Part shown: positions 11,701-26,700 of the stretch, in pieces
Layout: every line of letters begins with the position of its first letter
How positions within the stretch are numbered: the first letter of the stretch is position 1
Assembly (NCBI GenBank): GCA_014058105.1
Contig: JACGCM010001655.1
Span: 2,852,001 to 2,916,000, forward strand
Length of the DNA stretch: 64,000 nucleotides
Origin: Kingdonia uniflora
Lineage: Eukaryota > Streptophyta > Magnoliopsida > Ranunculales > Circaeasteraceae
Reading direction: 5' to 3'
Notes under the pieces: generated by a model
The model's database searches: none
Seen by the model: the letters and a program-made list of their open reading frames with translations, nothing else
Told to the model about the DNA's origin: nothing
Program-made: the position numbers and the translations under genes

Positions 11701-14700
11701 TATGTTCCTTCTGATAATAATAGTTTTCCATACCTCAATTCTAGTCATTTATTTTATTGCATTGTTCATCAGAACCTATATATATGTATATTCCCTTTGA
11801 TTTGTTTAATCATCTGATTCATTTGTCACGTTAGCTCTTACTGTGTTGGTGTTGCTAAAAACTTAGGCGAAAACTGAAATTCCTTTATTCCGAAATTTTA
11901 ATAGCTTTTTCAATGTTGTAGATCCACAGAAACCTCAAGCAAACTAAATCAGTAGCATGACTTCTGCTTTTTTTTTTCAGCAACAGAATCATATTCATGC
12001 AAATACCAAATTATTAACTGTAAGAACCAATCATAGTGAAACTTAGCATTCAACATAGGCCTCAGAAGATGATAAAAAAATCCTAGTACACCATAAAGCC
12101 ATCAACTCCTGCAAGAACTACTCAGAAATAAACATACCATGCATTGAGATTAGAAATAATATGGAATCGAGAATGTAAAGTGTACAAATCTAAATGGAAG
12201 GTGGAAATAAGTCTAAGATAGTTAAACACACTTGGAAGGTGGAACTTGATGCAAACCTAAATGGATTGCAATATAAATAGTTAAGATTAAAAAAGGGGAA
12301 AGGGAGGATAGTAATAGGAAGGAGGAGAAGGAGAGGACAAGGGTTAAAATAAAGGTCTTGTGATCCTTTCTTCCGGAGGGTTGAAACGTGTGGTACTATA
12401 GGGCTAGAAATTCTACAAAAGTTTTCAGCACAATTATTGTAATGTAATTATAAGTTTCATTAAAACTATCATTAAACATACTTTTTTTCTCGAAAGTTTC
12501 AGTATTTGTTTTGCATCGCTGTGTACTTGCACTAACTTTTTGTAAGAAATCTCCTCTATTTCACAGATTTATTTTCTCTTTTTGGTTACTGATGCTGAAA
12601 GAGTTATAACTGTATATAGGTGTTCACATTTCTTAATATATTGAAGTGACTTATTTGGCAAATTTTGTTTTGCGTGATTGGGAACATATATCAACGTTAA
12701 GGTCAATACATGGGGGTATTCAACAATTAATTTCTTCTCTCCTATGAGTCGGTATGCGAGTTGCGGTGGGGGCCCACTGGGTGCCTCTTATGAGTTTAAG
12801 GAAATGGTCAAAGCCTTGCATGCTGCTGGAATTGAGGTACCTCTACTCTAATCATCAAGGATTACAATATCGAACTTTATGGATATGTATCATTGATATA
12901 TCAGTATATTGCTCGATTTATCTGCTGGTTTAAGAGGCGGAATTATGAAAATATTGAATATCACAATCTATAGGCGGCAGATATATCAATATACAGTATT
13001 TTTTTGTAACAAATATTAACTTCTTACTGAAGTCTATTATGAGAAAAATTTAATACTTCAAATATCGCATATCCAATCACACGCTGTAACCACTTTACCA
13101 CGATACATCCACTATTCAGTACTTTTTGTGTGAATGAAATTCCATGACAGTTTGCACCTGTCAGCTAATTCTTTTGAGATTTAGGTCTGTCATAAGAGAA
13201 ATATTGAGAGTAATTTAATGCATGTCTACCAAAGTTATTTAGCTAGATTTACACCCGAGTTTTTCGTTTCTAAGATACTTGCCAGCGTATATTTATGACA
13301 CAAAAGTATACTGATGTTATGAATTTCATTACAGGTAATATTGGATGTTGTCTATAACCATACTAATGAAGCTGACGATGCCAACCCTTACACTACTTCT
13401 TTTCGTGGCATAGATAATAAGGTGGTTGCAACCCTAATGCTTTTTATTATATGTTTTCTGTCTGTTATTAGTTTCACCTGCTCCGATATGATATTTAAAT
13501 TTCTTGTGTTCTTCTTGGTACTCTAGATGCATTTAAGTGAAGATCAGTTTAATACAGCCCTAATATCAGAGAATAAGAGATGAATTGATATAAAATTGTC
13601 GGTGGAAGCTAACCATTATAAATACCAAAGAAATAACTGATTTTTTCGCAAAGCATACGCATTAGGGTTCCATTCACAATGGGAGAAATGTCTCTCTTAA
13701 AGAGTTTCCTATAAAACATAACATCCAAACTGATCAACTTTATGCAGCATCTCCCTTGTTTATAATAATCCCAGGATTTCCTAATTAAAAAGGAAATTAG
13801 CATGGGTAAGTGGGACTATTAGTGGGCGGCGTCAGAAGTCCTCTGTGCTCCTGCATTATTGATCCCAGCCAGCGTGATCTCCATATGTTTTTTGAAGCTT
13901 GTCTGGAGTTTGCGGGGTGTTGTCCATTGGTTCACAGATCTTATTCTAGTATTATGTTCTACTGTGAAAGTGCATAATGTGCAATCCTTCTCTTATTCGT
14001 TTTGACCTCAAATCCACAAGCTCTCCAACATTTCAGAAAGTTTGCAGTAAATCAGGATAGTTCTCATTCCCGTAATTTCTTCCGCTATACCACCAAAGAA
14101 CATTCGGGTAGACCACTACCCGAAAGCATTCATGTGTTTTCTTCCATTCTATTTTGGACTTGTACTTGAAATGTTACTGTCGAATATCTAGCTATGTAAT
14201 AATTTCTGGAGTACTAGTGATCCGCAGTTAAATTGCGCTAGATTTAAAATCAAAAAGCAAACCAAAGGTATCATAGTCTCAATTTAGGAAAATCAACACG
14301 GGAAGCACACTCCTTCATTTTATCTCTGTGCCGGCATTTGGTGTAATTGAAGAAATTATTGATTTGTGTGGTTACCAGTTTGCAAATTACATTTCTCCCT
14401 TGGGAGGTTGGATGTGCTTGGACATGCTGAGAAGGATTTATATGGATTTACATTGCTTTGTGGGACAACATATGAGTCCATCAATCATCTGGTTCTTCAC
14501 TGTGAATTTCTGATCGAAGTGGAGGAACTTTTTCTTAATCCCTTTAGTATTTCCTGGGCTCAATAGTGGTTTATGTGTTCCTTGGAAGTTTGTGGTCAAA
14601 GGCTTTTAGATAAATAAATATTATACTCAACTGAAAAAATGCGGTTTGTCTGAGATTGTTTTCATATAGGTTAAGATTTCCCTGTATTTCTTCAATTTCA

Positions 14701-17700
14701 TGTGGTATTTGTATTACTCATTTAAAAATGGGTAGTTTCTTCTGTATCAATGGAGGCCGATTCAAGTGCATGCATTTTACTCTGTCTAGAGCATTATTTA
14801 TTGATTGCTGCTTTCTATTTACCATTTGCAGGTCTATTACATACTGGAACTTAACAACAATTGCCAATTGCTGAACTTCTCAGGATGTGGTAATTTCAGT
14901 CGCTCTTTCTTCTACTTTAATTTTCCCCCTTCTCTAAAGTAATATTCTTGTTGGGGCAGAACCTTCCATGACTCAGTGCTTTGTTAGTTTCGCAGGCTGT
15001 CATGAATGATACATCTTAATCTCGTGATTTTCTTTTTCATTGTTCAGGAAATACGTTAAATTGCAACCATCCTGTGGTCATGGAGCTAATACTTGACAGT
15101 TTGAGGCACTGGTATGGACATTTTTATAGTGTGCTAGTAGTTCGTTTCTCTAGTATTAGATAATACACACACATTTACTGATATAGAATTATGTTTTGTT
15201 TAGTACTCAGTTTTCACTAGTATTAGGATTAAGTCAGTTTTTATTCCTTAAGTGTACAGCTCTTAACATTATGTTCTTTAATATGCATGAACACAGATCT
15301 TACAAATAACTAGCCACCTTTTTCCGTTTTTATTTTGGTGAAATCATTCTTAGAATCTATTCTCAAACGTCTCTCCTTTTTGGTTTCCCAATTGGAGTCC
15401 TTTGTTCATATTCTCCGTGAGGACATGCCATTCTTTCGCGCTATTGTTTTGCCTTTTCTCGATACTCGAGGGCTTAAAAAGGGTTTCAAATCTGCTGCTA
15501 TTTTCTAGGAGATATAAACAGTGTTGATTTCTGGAAAGGCACACGATCTTTTTATAACCTAGCCAGCTTATTAATAGCGGTTTAAGTGATGGTACTCAGA
15601 GAACAAGGTCTTCTTCCAGTTCCATTTGTATACTTATGGCGAGTGTCTTATGTTTAGTGTGTTCTAGTCGAGCCATTACCGTTAGAGGTTTCTACCCCAG
15701 CTCCTTATAGTGTGCATGCTATCGCATGCCTACCTTTCTACAACCAGCAGCTTCTACAAGCAATCCTACTTTCGACGGTCCAATTTCTGTACACAACGGT
15801 AATTGTCCATGTACCCCCTCTTCCAATTGCCAAGTATGTGCCATCTACTGGTGTTTCACACTTTCACCCATACTGGTGATTTTCTGTATAAAATCCTGCA
15901 TTTCGTTTCTGGAAGTTCAATAAAGTCTTGTATCCTTGCACCCAGGTTTCTTGGATCTGCTTAGATATAATTGCTTATTATTATCATGGCTGTCGTGGAT
16001 TGTTATAATCATGTTCGTTTAAGTAGTTTAATCATGGTCCACCATATTCATGAACCAGTCGAGGAGGTCAAGGGTTGGAGGCTTCTGTCTGACTCTCCTT
16101 TTTCTGTGTGCCATCTTGCTCTCTGTGCCATTTTTCTCTTCTTCGTCTTTTTCTTTTGATCTCTTTTACCTTATACCATGGGTTGTGAATCTGTAACACG
16201 GTATCAAATCTATAAACCTAGACGCAATCATAGGAAAAAAGGAGAAGAAATGTGAATATGGAGAGTTGTTTACTGTACCATTATGTCCATAACTTACTGA
16301 TATTGCACTGTACCAGTATTTTTTTCACCAAATATTTGTTTTTCTGTATGGGCTTCACTGCTCTGCCATGTCCGAATCCTCATTCGTTTACTAGCTACAA
16401 AGCTCGAACACTATGTTGTTGGAGCTAATGGATTTTCACATTAGCATATCTAATTAATTTTATTTTGATGTTAATACATGATTCATGCTTCATATACTAC
16501 CTATTTTGTCTGAAAGTTTGCTATTCCTGTTTGGTAAACACAAGGACCATTGAGTATCATGTGGACGGATTTCGCTTTGATCTTGCAAGTGTTCTTTGCC
16601 GAGGAACAGATGGCTTCCCACTTGATGCTCCCCCACTTATCAAGGTAATATTTTACTTTTACTCTTCATTATCTAATAATAAGCAGCTTTCAACTTTGTG
16701 AAAGTCGAAGAAGCATGAAATGTGGAAAACTAAGTCTTTTTGTTAGCAATAGTAAGAATTCTTTCTTAATAACTTCTGACTATTGGTAGAAATTGTTTAA
16801 ATTACAATTATGATGTTCGTTACCCAGATATGAGAAAGATAAGGACCGGCTTTTGTAATTAAATTCGATGTGTTCATAACAACTAAGTTGAGGCGTATAC
16901 TAACCATAGACCATGAAGCTACATAAGCTGAAGCTAGATGTGAGGCTCGGTATGTCAACTTGAAAAAAATGATAAGGAACTGTTATGGAAAAATTTAGAC
17001 ACATTTCGGTAAATTACTAGTTAGTACCCAAGGATTTTGCCAACTACTTCATAGGGAGCACTTTATCTCACACCATAAAAGTAGCTTCCAAAATATCGAT
17101 ATGTTAAACCTCTGCACAAGAAAAAATCTTGCTTTTCTTCAGGTCGAGGCCGCCACTGCCTCGGAAACAAATGAAGAGCTCCAAATAATTTATGTTGATT
17201 CTACTGTCTTCATTTAAGGTAATGTTTGCCATACCTCCCCTGAGCAGGTGTACTGGAGAGGCACCTAACCCAATTGTGGTGATGGTTGCACCACTGATAT
17301 AGTCTTAAAGTTATGATCTTGTCAGGCGTATGGTCCTTAAGTTAGACTGAGGCTGTGACAGTTTGCTAATTGTTGATGTCTTTGAAGCAACTATCTGGCC
17401 CACCTCTGAACTCAATCAATTTTGCTTTCACATAAAAGATAGACATGAGAGGGGACCATCTTTTCTCTTGAAAATACATGTTATCACCCCATTAATTTGA
17501 ATCAAATAAGAGGCTGAAGAGATGCATTTTCTAATCCATCCTTTATACTTTGTACTAAAGCTCATTCTTACTAACAAACCTGGGAGGATACGGTTAGGCT
17601 GCTAGGCCTGCTAGGACGGGGCCTTGTGGTGACCTTTGCTAGGTAGTGGTTTGGTTACCGCGCAGAAGACGAGTATGGCCCCAAATACTTATCCTACTTT

Positions 17701-20700
17701 ACGGTAGCGCAGGGAGACCAGTCACCAGTCAATGCATTTTCTTTTCGCAGGTTCGTTGTGCTAATGTCTATGGTGGAGCGATTTTCTGAAGCCGGAATCT
17801 TTCGTAGTGGATGATAGGTCTATAGTTTTATTTGCCTTTTTGCCTTATTATTTCTCTCGGTGCGCTCTTTATGTGATTTGTCTTTGGTTTTTTGCTTTAG
17901 CAACACACTAATTGGTCTAGCGCATTTTTTTATTGTTGGTAATTTTGTTCTTGTTGACACGTTTTGCTTTCTAGTGCTCCACTTTGCTCACGTTTTGTCG
18001 AGCAGTTGCCACAATGTCGTAAATAACGTATTGGTCTAGCCGAAGCGTGTGTTCTGAGAGCACTGAAAAAACCTAACTCAGCTCTGCGTAAGATCGTTAA
18101 AGTACGCTTGAGCAATCAATATGATATATTTGCTCATATTCCGGGTGAAGACCATAATTTACTCTACTTGAGACAAAACATAGCTACTAGATGGCAAATA
18201 GGAATGCAAGATGAGGTCCAACAAGGCCAACGATGAAAAAATGAGGGTGCCGAAGCTGTTATCCGAGGCTGCACGCAAAGCCACTAGGGTTCACGTGCAG
18301 GTTTTCTTTAAGCAATGTTTTGTTGGCCATAGCAGGTTTCCTCGCGAGTGGATAATAATTCGTCCGTCTATAGGCTAGCCTTTTCGATATTTGATCTTCT
18401 TTTGACTTAGCCTTTTCAAAATGAAATCTTCTTTTGACTTAGCTTTTGCTAAATTCCTTTATTAATGTACTCCTTTCCTTCGCCTTAATGATTCAGTTGA
18501 AACATTATTTTACAAGGCATCTTTAGTCTAAAAAGTATTTTAGCTCGCTAACTACACATTTTTTATGATCATGATTTATAAAAGATTATATAGTAACTCA
18601 ACTCTATATTACTCAATAACAACACTATAATTATTTCCTTATATCAAACTATGATTATTTTTTAAATTTTTTGTATGTCTTTGTGAGATGTGCCTGATAT
18701 GGGTTAAACATTATTAAAAAAAAATGGAGATGTTATTTGGCTCTCCATTTTTTGGACGAAAATTGAGAATTTTGATCGGGTCATTTAAGGAATTAAGGCG
18801 AGTGTATTTCGAAGGGATTTTTTTAAATGTACGCGCAAAGATAATTTTTTGGCATGTCCTATTTATCAGTTGTTGGCCCCTCATTCAAAAGCCTATGTAG
18901 TAGAAAAGTTAAGGGCGAAGAGTGCCCGTATGGGTGGTGTAAGTCAGTTTTCATTTTTCACGCGATAAATTAAAACGAATATATGCACATATTTATGTTA
19001 ACCTGTGAAACAATCCACATAATTTAGCATCATTAGTTGGGTTGTTGTTATTTCAACAATAATCTTGCATAGTGGTTGTTTTAGTTGTTGATGTAATTAT
19101 CTTATGTTTCATTATTGTTTTAATGGATCAGGCGATTGCGAAAGACACCATTTTATCAAGGTGCAAAATAATTGCGGAGCCTTGGGATTGTGGGGGTCTT
19201 TATCTTGTCGGAAAATTTCCAAATTGGGACAGGTAATTTTTATTGAGCTCATGTTTCTCATAATATTTCAGTCACTCCACAAAATTAAAGAGTTTTACCT
19301 CGCTTCTCTGTCTTAGATTTTGTTTAATTAAGTCGTATCCTTGTTTTTGTTATACATGTACCGCAAGAACAATGCTTATTTCATCCATAGCTACCACTGT
19401 GTGGGATGTGGTTTAGGATTAATTTTTGAACTTTCGGTATATGATTCAAACCTCAAAGGTAGTGGAAGCAATAACCAAATCTTGCAAGTTAAAAATAAAT
19501 TAACTAAATTATCTTTCCTATTTTATTTATAATGTTGAATAATGAAACCAGATTCTGTTAATAAAAACATAAACATGAGCTTTTATAACTTTAACTTTAT
19601 GAATTTTTATGTATGAAAGCAATCTAGGTAATTTTAGAACCTATAATATATGTTGTACATTGCCTCCTCTAAAAGTTCTACTTTACACCCATTTATTTTT
19701 TGGAAATTATATGGCTAATATCTTGATGCGGTGTTAACAAATACACTTTAGACGTACAATAAAACCTCTATAGATACACACCCTAGGGACCAACTAAAAA
19801 TGTGCAATTACAAAGGTTGTGCATTTAGGTAGGTTGGTAAGAGAAGTGTGCGTATTTAGCCTTTTTCTTTCTCTATTGAAGGTGAATGGAGAAGATAACA
19901 GTTGTAGTAGAGATGTTTGGGGTGTTGAGAAGAAACTATCGGTTAAAAATATTTAAGTTGTTTAATATGAAGTATCAAATGGTGTTTAGAAACTTGTTTA
20001 TCACAGGTTTTAGGTAGACATGCAATAAATAACTATTGGTGCTTTAAACTTGTTAGTATTACAATGAAATTTGTGTAATTACAATCCCATAATCGCACAA
20101 CCTCTTTAAACGCAAAAGAATATTGGGTTCGTAGATGGGACCATGTAAAGATATATTTCCCCTACACACTGTAAAACGTGGAATGCAATTTTTTGCAGTG
20201 TTAATATCGCTATATAATTGCTCATACCCACATTTGTTGTATATCTAATTAACAAACTTAGCTAAAAATATCTAAAGATTAACAAGTTTTAAAGTACCAA
20301 TAGTTATTTATTGCATGTCTACCTAAAACTTGCCATAAACCAATTTCCTAACACCGTTTTACACTTCAGATTTAACAACTTAAATACTCTCCCCTAAAGT
20401 TTCTTTTCAACACCCCAAACATCTATATAATTCTTATTTTCTCCATTCACCTTCACTAGAGATTGAAAAGATGTCCTAAATGCACAAGCTTTACATATAA
20501 GCACTTTGGTTGGTCTTAAGGACTTTCATTTGAAAAGGTTTCACTCTGGATATTTTTAGCCAAGTTTGTTAAATATATACAAACATTGTGGGACATGCAA
20601 TAATATGGGATATTAACACTCTTGGGAATGTAAACAAATTGCACATTGCATAATGTGCATGAAACATTCTTACATGGTCCCGACTGCGACCCCCATATTT

Positions 20701-23700
20701 TGTGTGCTTATATATAGGTTTCATCGTAGGTACTTTTAGCTAAGTTTGCTAACTATATACAGCAAATGTCGGGATTTGCAATTATAAAGGGATAACTGTA
20801 GGGACTGCAAAAAAAATTGCAGAGTACACAATGTGCAAGTAAAGTACGACTTTACATGGTCCCTATTACGGGCCAAATATTTCTTGTGCGTTTAGAGATA
20901 AAGTGCGTTTTTAGGGGGGGTTGCAATTATACATGTTTCACTGTATAATTGTACATAATTTGATGCCTTTTTTTGGTCACATACTAATATTAGACACTAT
21001 GAAAACTTTGTATGTTACAACTTACAATGGGTAGAAAATACAGTGGGTCATGTATCCTGATATGAACGACCTACGGAGGCAAGAGATTGTTTCCGTGTCA
21101 ATGGGTTTTATTAAACACACTCTATTGAAACTAGAATAATAACTCTCTTTATTTATGAATTGAAAGATCTAGGGTTTAATTCTACCCTAAAATCTACATA
21201 ACTCCTAGAAAATCACTTTCTACTAAAACCAGCCTAAGAAAATAACCTAAAGAAGCTTCTCCTTCTAAATATAAAGGAGACTCATCACAATTAGAAACTA
21301 TGTACGAATAGAAAACCTAATATTTAGGGAAAATAATACTAACTAAACTAAGATTCTAAAAAAATTTAGGGTTGTGATTTTGTTCTTGTTGGTCTGATTC
21401 ACGCCGCCGCTCTCTCTCTCATCTGTTTTGAAGAACGACGATTATCATTGTCTCTCTGGTAACGTTGTTCTGATCACAACCTAAGCTTCCGTAATTTTTA
21501 ATTTTTTGGATCCCGTTGCAAGATGCGATAGATGCTGATCTGAATCTTAGATCTGTTTGGTTTATTTGAAGTAATCGTTTGCGATTGCTATTGGTAATGA
21601 GTTGAGTTCAACCGCTTCGTCAAGTGGAACGAATGAAGGTGTCCAATCCTTCAACTCTGTTCATGATAATCCGAATTTGAAGATTACCTCACAGTTACTA
21701 GATGGCTTGAATTATGTTCGATGGGCGCAGTCTGTGAAATTTTTTGTTGGCGGCCATGGAAAGATGGGGTTTCTTCTGGTACATAAAAGAACTTGCAGAT
21801 TCAGATCCGAAGTATGCAAAGTGGTTCTCGCATGATTCGATGGTGAGAACTTGGTTGATTAATTTTATGCAGTCGATGATCTCCTTTGGGTACCTACTCA
21901 CGAACAATGCCCATCTGATTTGGGAATCACTTCGTGAGGTATATTCTCATCGAGAGAATAATGTTAGTATCTTCCAACTTTTAAATGAGATTGAGAATTT
22001 TAAACAGGGTACTTAGACTTTGGGGGATGTATTGCGAGACTTCAATCAAGTTGGGAAAAATTATCTCATTATGATTACTTCATCGAGTGGTTTGCTAGTG
22101 CACCAAGTAAAAAGGTTCCTACTCCACCTACGACAGTAAAGATTTATGCGAAGATTGTGGAGAAGACTCGGGTGTTTCAGTTTCTTGCAGGTCTCAATCC
22201 TGACTTTGATTATGCACGAGTTCATCTACTTAATAGGACTCATTTCCCAACTTTTGAGGAGGCACACGCATATTGTCTCTCCGGTCAGAATTGTCGGTCA
22301 CCTATGCCTCCCATTTCTAGGATCCTTTCAGAGACTTCTGCTATGGCTGTTCGTTATGCTTATCCGGTACCACCGTTAGTTCCTTCATAGATTTCACATA
22401 CATCATCACCTAGCCTTTCTCCATTACCCGCAGCTTTCGGTAACTCTCGCCCCCCAAGGTAGAAGTGTGATTATTGTAGTAAGTGGGGATATCTAAAGAC
22501 AACTTGTCATGTCTTGCACGGTCGTCTTGTTGGTTATCAACCCTGTTCGTCTTAGTCCTCAACACACTTATCTGCCGACTCTAGTACACTAGATTATTCG
22601 GTCTTTAGTGTTCTCTCAAGATGAAATCAACAGGTTCCGATAGCTTCTCATGCAGGTAACTTCGCATCCACAAATAGTGTTTTTGCATCTCCGATTTCGC
22701 CTTGGATTGTTGACTCGGGTGCCACCGATAATTTGACTTGTATGTCTTCTCTTTTCCAGTCTTATGCGTCTAGTTCATGGTGACGGACTATTCGTCTTGC
22801 CAATGGAACTGAGACTCAGGGGAGGGCTGTATCCCGATTACAGATTCCCTTTCTTTACCCAATGTCCTTCATGTCCCTTAGTTGGATACCAATTTTCTTT
22901 CTGTTAGTAAAATTACCAGAAATAAAAATTGCAGTATAACCTTCTTTCCTGATTATGTTATTTTTCAGGATCTGGTGTCACGGAAGATGATTGGCAGTGG
23001 ACGTGAAGAGGACGGTCTTTATTTCCTGGATGAACCTGTTTCTTCTATTTCTCCTCAAGCTCTGCAGTTAAAGTCTTAGTAGTAAAAATATAAAACCTAT
23101 GCTACATTCGCATCACTGCTTAGGTCATATTTCCTTTGAGTATCTACGTTAATTATTTTCGTCTTTCTTTTTTAAAGTATTATTGTTAGATTTGTCTTGT
23201 GAGACGTGTGAACTAGATAAACATCGTTGTAGCACGTATCCGTTGAGTATTAAAAAACTTCTTCATGTTTTGATATTGTGCATTCGGATTTTGGGGTCCT
23301 GCCCCTATTACTTCTAGTGTAGGATTTCGTTATTTTGTGTTGTTCATTGACGATTTTTCAAGGTGTACTTGGGTTTATTTGATGAAATCCAATGATGAGG
23401 TCTACTATATTTTCCTGACATTCACCACAATGGTTCGTACTCAGTTTGGGAAAACTATTAAAGTTTTTCATTCCGATCAGGGTAGGGAATTTATGTCCCA
23501 AGGTTTTTGCAAATTCTGCAATGTCAATGCCAATGAGCATTAAACCTCTAATGCGAAAACTCCGTGCCAAAATGGCAAATCGGAAAGTAAAAACTGTTAC
23601 ATTCTTGATCTTGCTCGCGCTATATCTATTGACATGAATGTCCCCTCACGTTTTTGGTCTGACGCTATTCTTACGGATGTATTTCTTATCAACCAGTCTC

Positions 23701-26700
23701 CATTTACAATTCTTGATTTTTACACCCCGTATTCTATTATTTATCCTGATCGTTTTGCTTTTCAGATTCCTTCTCGTGTTTTTGGGTGTGTTTGTTTCGT
23801 CCAAGTCATTGACTAGCCTCTAAACTAGATCCTCGTGCCTTGAAATCTGTGTTCCTGTCTCAAGCTCAGAAGGGTCATAGCTGCTTTCATCTCTCATCTC
23901 GTCGACATTTCACTTCTATGGATGTTTCTTTCTTCGAACACTCTCTGTTCTTTGTGGGCAATATTCTATCTCAGTGGGAGTGTTTTCCAGTTTGTTCTCT
24001 TCCTTCAGAAGATTTTATCTTCTTCTTCAGATCCACTTCCGTTGAGTATTCCGTGTGAGTCTGCAATCCCACATTTAGTTTCACCTTCAGTTTCACATCC
24101 TTTATAGGTTTATACTCGACGACATCCAAGACGCCAACCTCCTACACCAGACTGGCAAACATCCTCTGTAGCTCCAGATCTGCCACCTGTCACCGATTCA
24201 CCTTTATCAGGTATTGAATCTTCTCCTACCTCGTCTATACCAGTTGTTACTACTGATGATGATTCACATGTTTCTCATAATGATGATGATAGGCCTATTA
24301 GTATTCGGTAAGAGAAGCATAATGCAGGGAAACCTAATAGATATTCAGATACATACAGAGTTTATTCTACCGCTGATTATACTTCAGATGATTGTTTATC
24401 CCTTAATTACATAACTTTTATAGTTTTTCTATCTCTGGTTGATATAATGTGTACAGTAGCAGACATGTTAGCTAAACCTCATTGGAAGGCTGCGATGTTG
24501 GAAGAATTACATGCATTGAAGATCAATAATACATGGTTATTGGTTTCTCTCCCGCCTAGACGTACAGCAGTCAGATGCAAATGGGTGTTTACAGTTAAAG
24601 AAAATCTAGATGGAACGGTAAGCAGGTACAAGGCTCTGTTAGTTGCCAAGGGGTATGCACAGATACATGGTGTTGATTATCAGGAGACATTTGCTCCTGT
24701 GTCCAAGATGAATACTATTCGAGTCATCTTTTCTATCGCTGCATCAAAATTGTGGCCCCTTTTCCAGATGAATATGAAGAATGCTTTTCTGAAAGGAACA
24801 TTGCAGGAAGATGTCTATATGTGGAGACCTCCAGGTTTTCGCCCCGCTTCTGCTTCAGGCTTGGTATGTAAGTTAAAAAAGTCCATCTATGGGATTAAGC
24901 AATCTCCTCGTACTTGGGCTGATACATTTGGTATCGCTATGATTAACTTTGGTTATGTTCCGAGTAGTGCTGACCATACTTTATTTCTTCAACATTTTGG
25001 TGGGAAGACTGTTGCATTATTTGTCTATGTTGACGATATTGTTATTACAGGAGATGATATTCAGGATATTAGTGACCTGAAATCTTATCTCTGTACCTGC
25101 TTTCAGGTGATGGATCTCAGTCCCTTGCGTTATTTCCTTGGGATTGAAGTTTCTCATTCTAGTTTCGGTATTTTTATCTCTTAGAGAAAGTACATTTTTG
25201 ATCTTCTCTCTGCTTGAGGACAACTTGCGTGTCGTCCTGTTGATACACCACTAGAACAGAATCATCGCCTGATTGAATTTGAGGGGGAGTTATTGGGGGA
25301 CATTGGTCAGTACCAGCAACTCCTTGGGAAGCTCCTTTATCTTTTTCTTACCTGTCCTGATATTGCATATGCGGTTGGAGTTCTTAGTCAGTTTATGCAC
25401 AAGCCACGTCTTCCCTATCTCCAGGTAGCTATTCGTGTTCTCCCGTATCTCAAGGGGTGTCCTGTTCGTGGCATTTTATTTCGAGATCATGTTCATTCTC
25501 GAGTCAGGGTTTGGGCTGGTGCTGACTATGCAGGTTCATTATCCGAACGTCGCTTCACTTCTGGGTATTGTACCACTATTGGTGGTAATTTGCTTACATG
25601 GCGGAGTAAATAACAAGATATTTCCAGGTCTAGTGCAGAAGTCGAATACAGGGCTATGGCTCAAGGTGTGTGTGAGTTGATATGGCTTAAGCATTTTCTA
25701 CAAGAGCTTCGGATACCAATCTCTCTTCTTATGACGCTCTATTGTGATAGCAAATATGCTATTAGCATTTTGGTTAATCCGGTGCAGCATGATCGTACTA
25801 GACACATTGGGGTTGATCGGTACTTCCTGCATGAGCATGTGCCTGAGATGTCTTCTGCAAGGGTATGTTTGAAATCCAAACTAGGAAACCCCTTTCAAAG
25901 TTATTTCCCTTTTATTATATGATGGCAGTAGACCCTTAGATTTGAATGCTAGTAAGCTTAGCTTCCTGCCAACTGCAATAAATGCGACGTGCATATGCAG
26001 AAATACTTCCTATAAATACCTCAAAATAAAGCCCCCAAGAGTTCTGTATCAAAGCCTCATATATCAGGGATGCTTAAAGGAGTGGCAAGTGGGAAGGGAA
26101 AAGGGAAAACAATGAAGTGAGACAGTGTAGAATATAGCAAGTTAATTCATGTTTGTTTGTTTCTCTAGAGAGTTGAGTTAGCTCATTTCCACTTTGGCTA
26201 TCCTATTTTTTTCTTCTAATCAATCGGATTTTCATATTTTATTAAAAAGAAATCTCATTGTTATAAGTTCTTGTCTTTTAGCCTAATTTCTAAGGTGTAA
26301 TCACTTTTGTAAGCTTTATTTATATAATTTTATTTGCAGGTGGGCTGAATGGAACGGGATGTACCGTGATGATATTAGAAGATTCATAAAGGTGATACCT
26401 ATTTTTAATCATGATGTATTGATTGTTGACGTTATTGACTTCATATTAACAAGAAAAAAAATGCATTTCAAGATAAATTAGCACATGCACACACACTCTC
26501 AAACATAATACACGTGTACAAGAGATGAAACTCTAGACATTATGTTGGAAATAATTTTGGGGAAGCAACGAATTAAAGATAAAACAGTAAAGCATTTTTA
26601 ATTCACTCAGGAAAACTGGATATATATAATCTTTCAATTATTGTTTCTTGACAATAGAGGATCGTACATATTCTTGAGAAAAATAAAGAATCCATTCCTA

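Larger units (their letters stand above)
21595..25875 (+). mobile_element. Decayed Ty1/Copia retrotransposon body in ISA3 intron 14
   Basis: The domain order gag, zinc knuckle, protease, integrase, RT, RNase H defines Copia, in the same direction as ISA3. Stops and frameshifts divide it into many frames. The coding similarity ends at about 25,865 with a Copia RNase H C-terminal motif ([16 protein letters not shown]), after which the sequence changes abruptly. I found no pair of LTRs. The stretch 21,060-21,590 may contain leader or LTR remains, but no matching copy exists on the right. It is best read as a truncated, inactive insertion. Confidence 0.88.

Noticed and set aside
15660..15930. Fragment of an unknown protein gene in ISA3 intron 12
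   Set aside because: Several frames are open, but no domain could be recognised and none has splice sites; too weak to annotate.
21060..21500. LTR of the Copia element
   Set aside because: The stretch has LTR-like composition, but no tRNA primer site follows it and no second copy lies right of 25,870, so it was not called.
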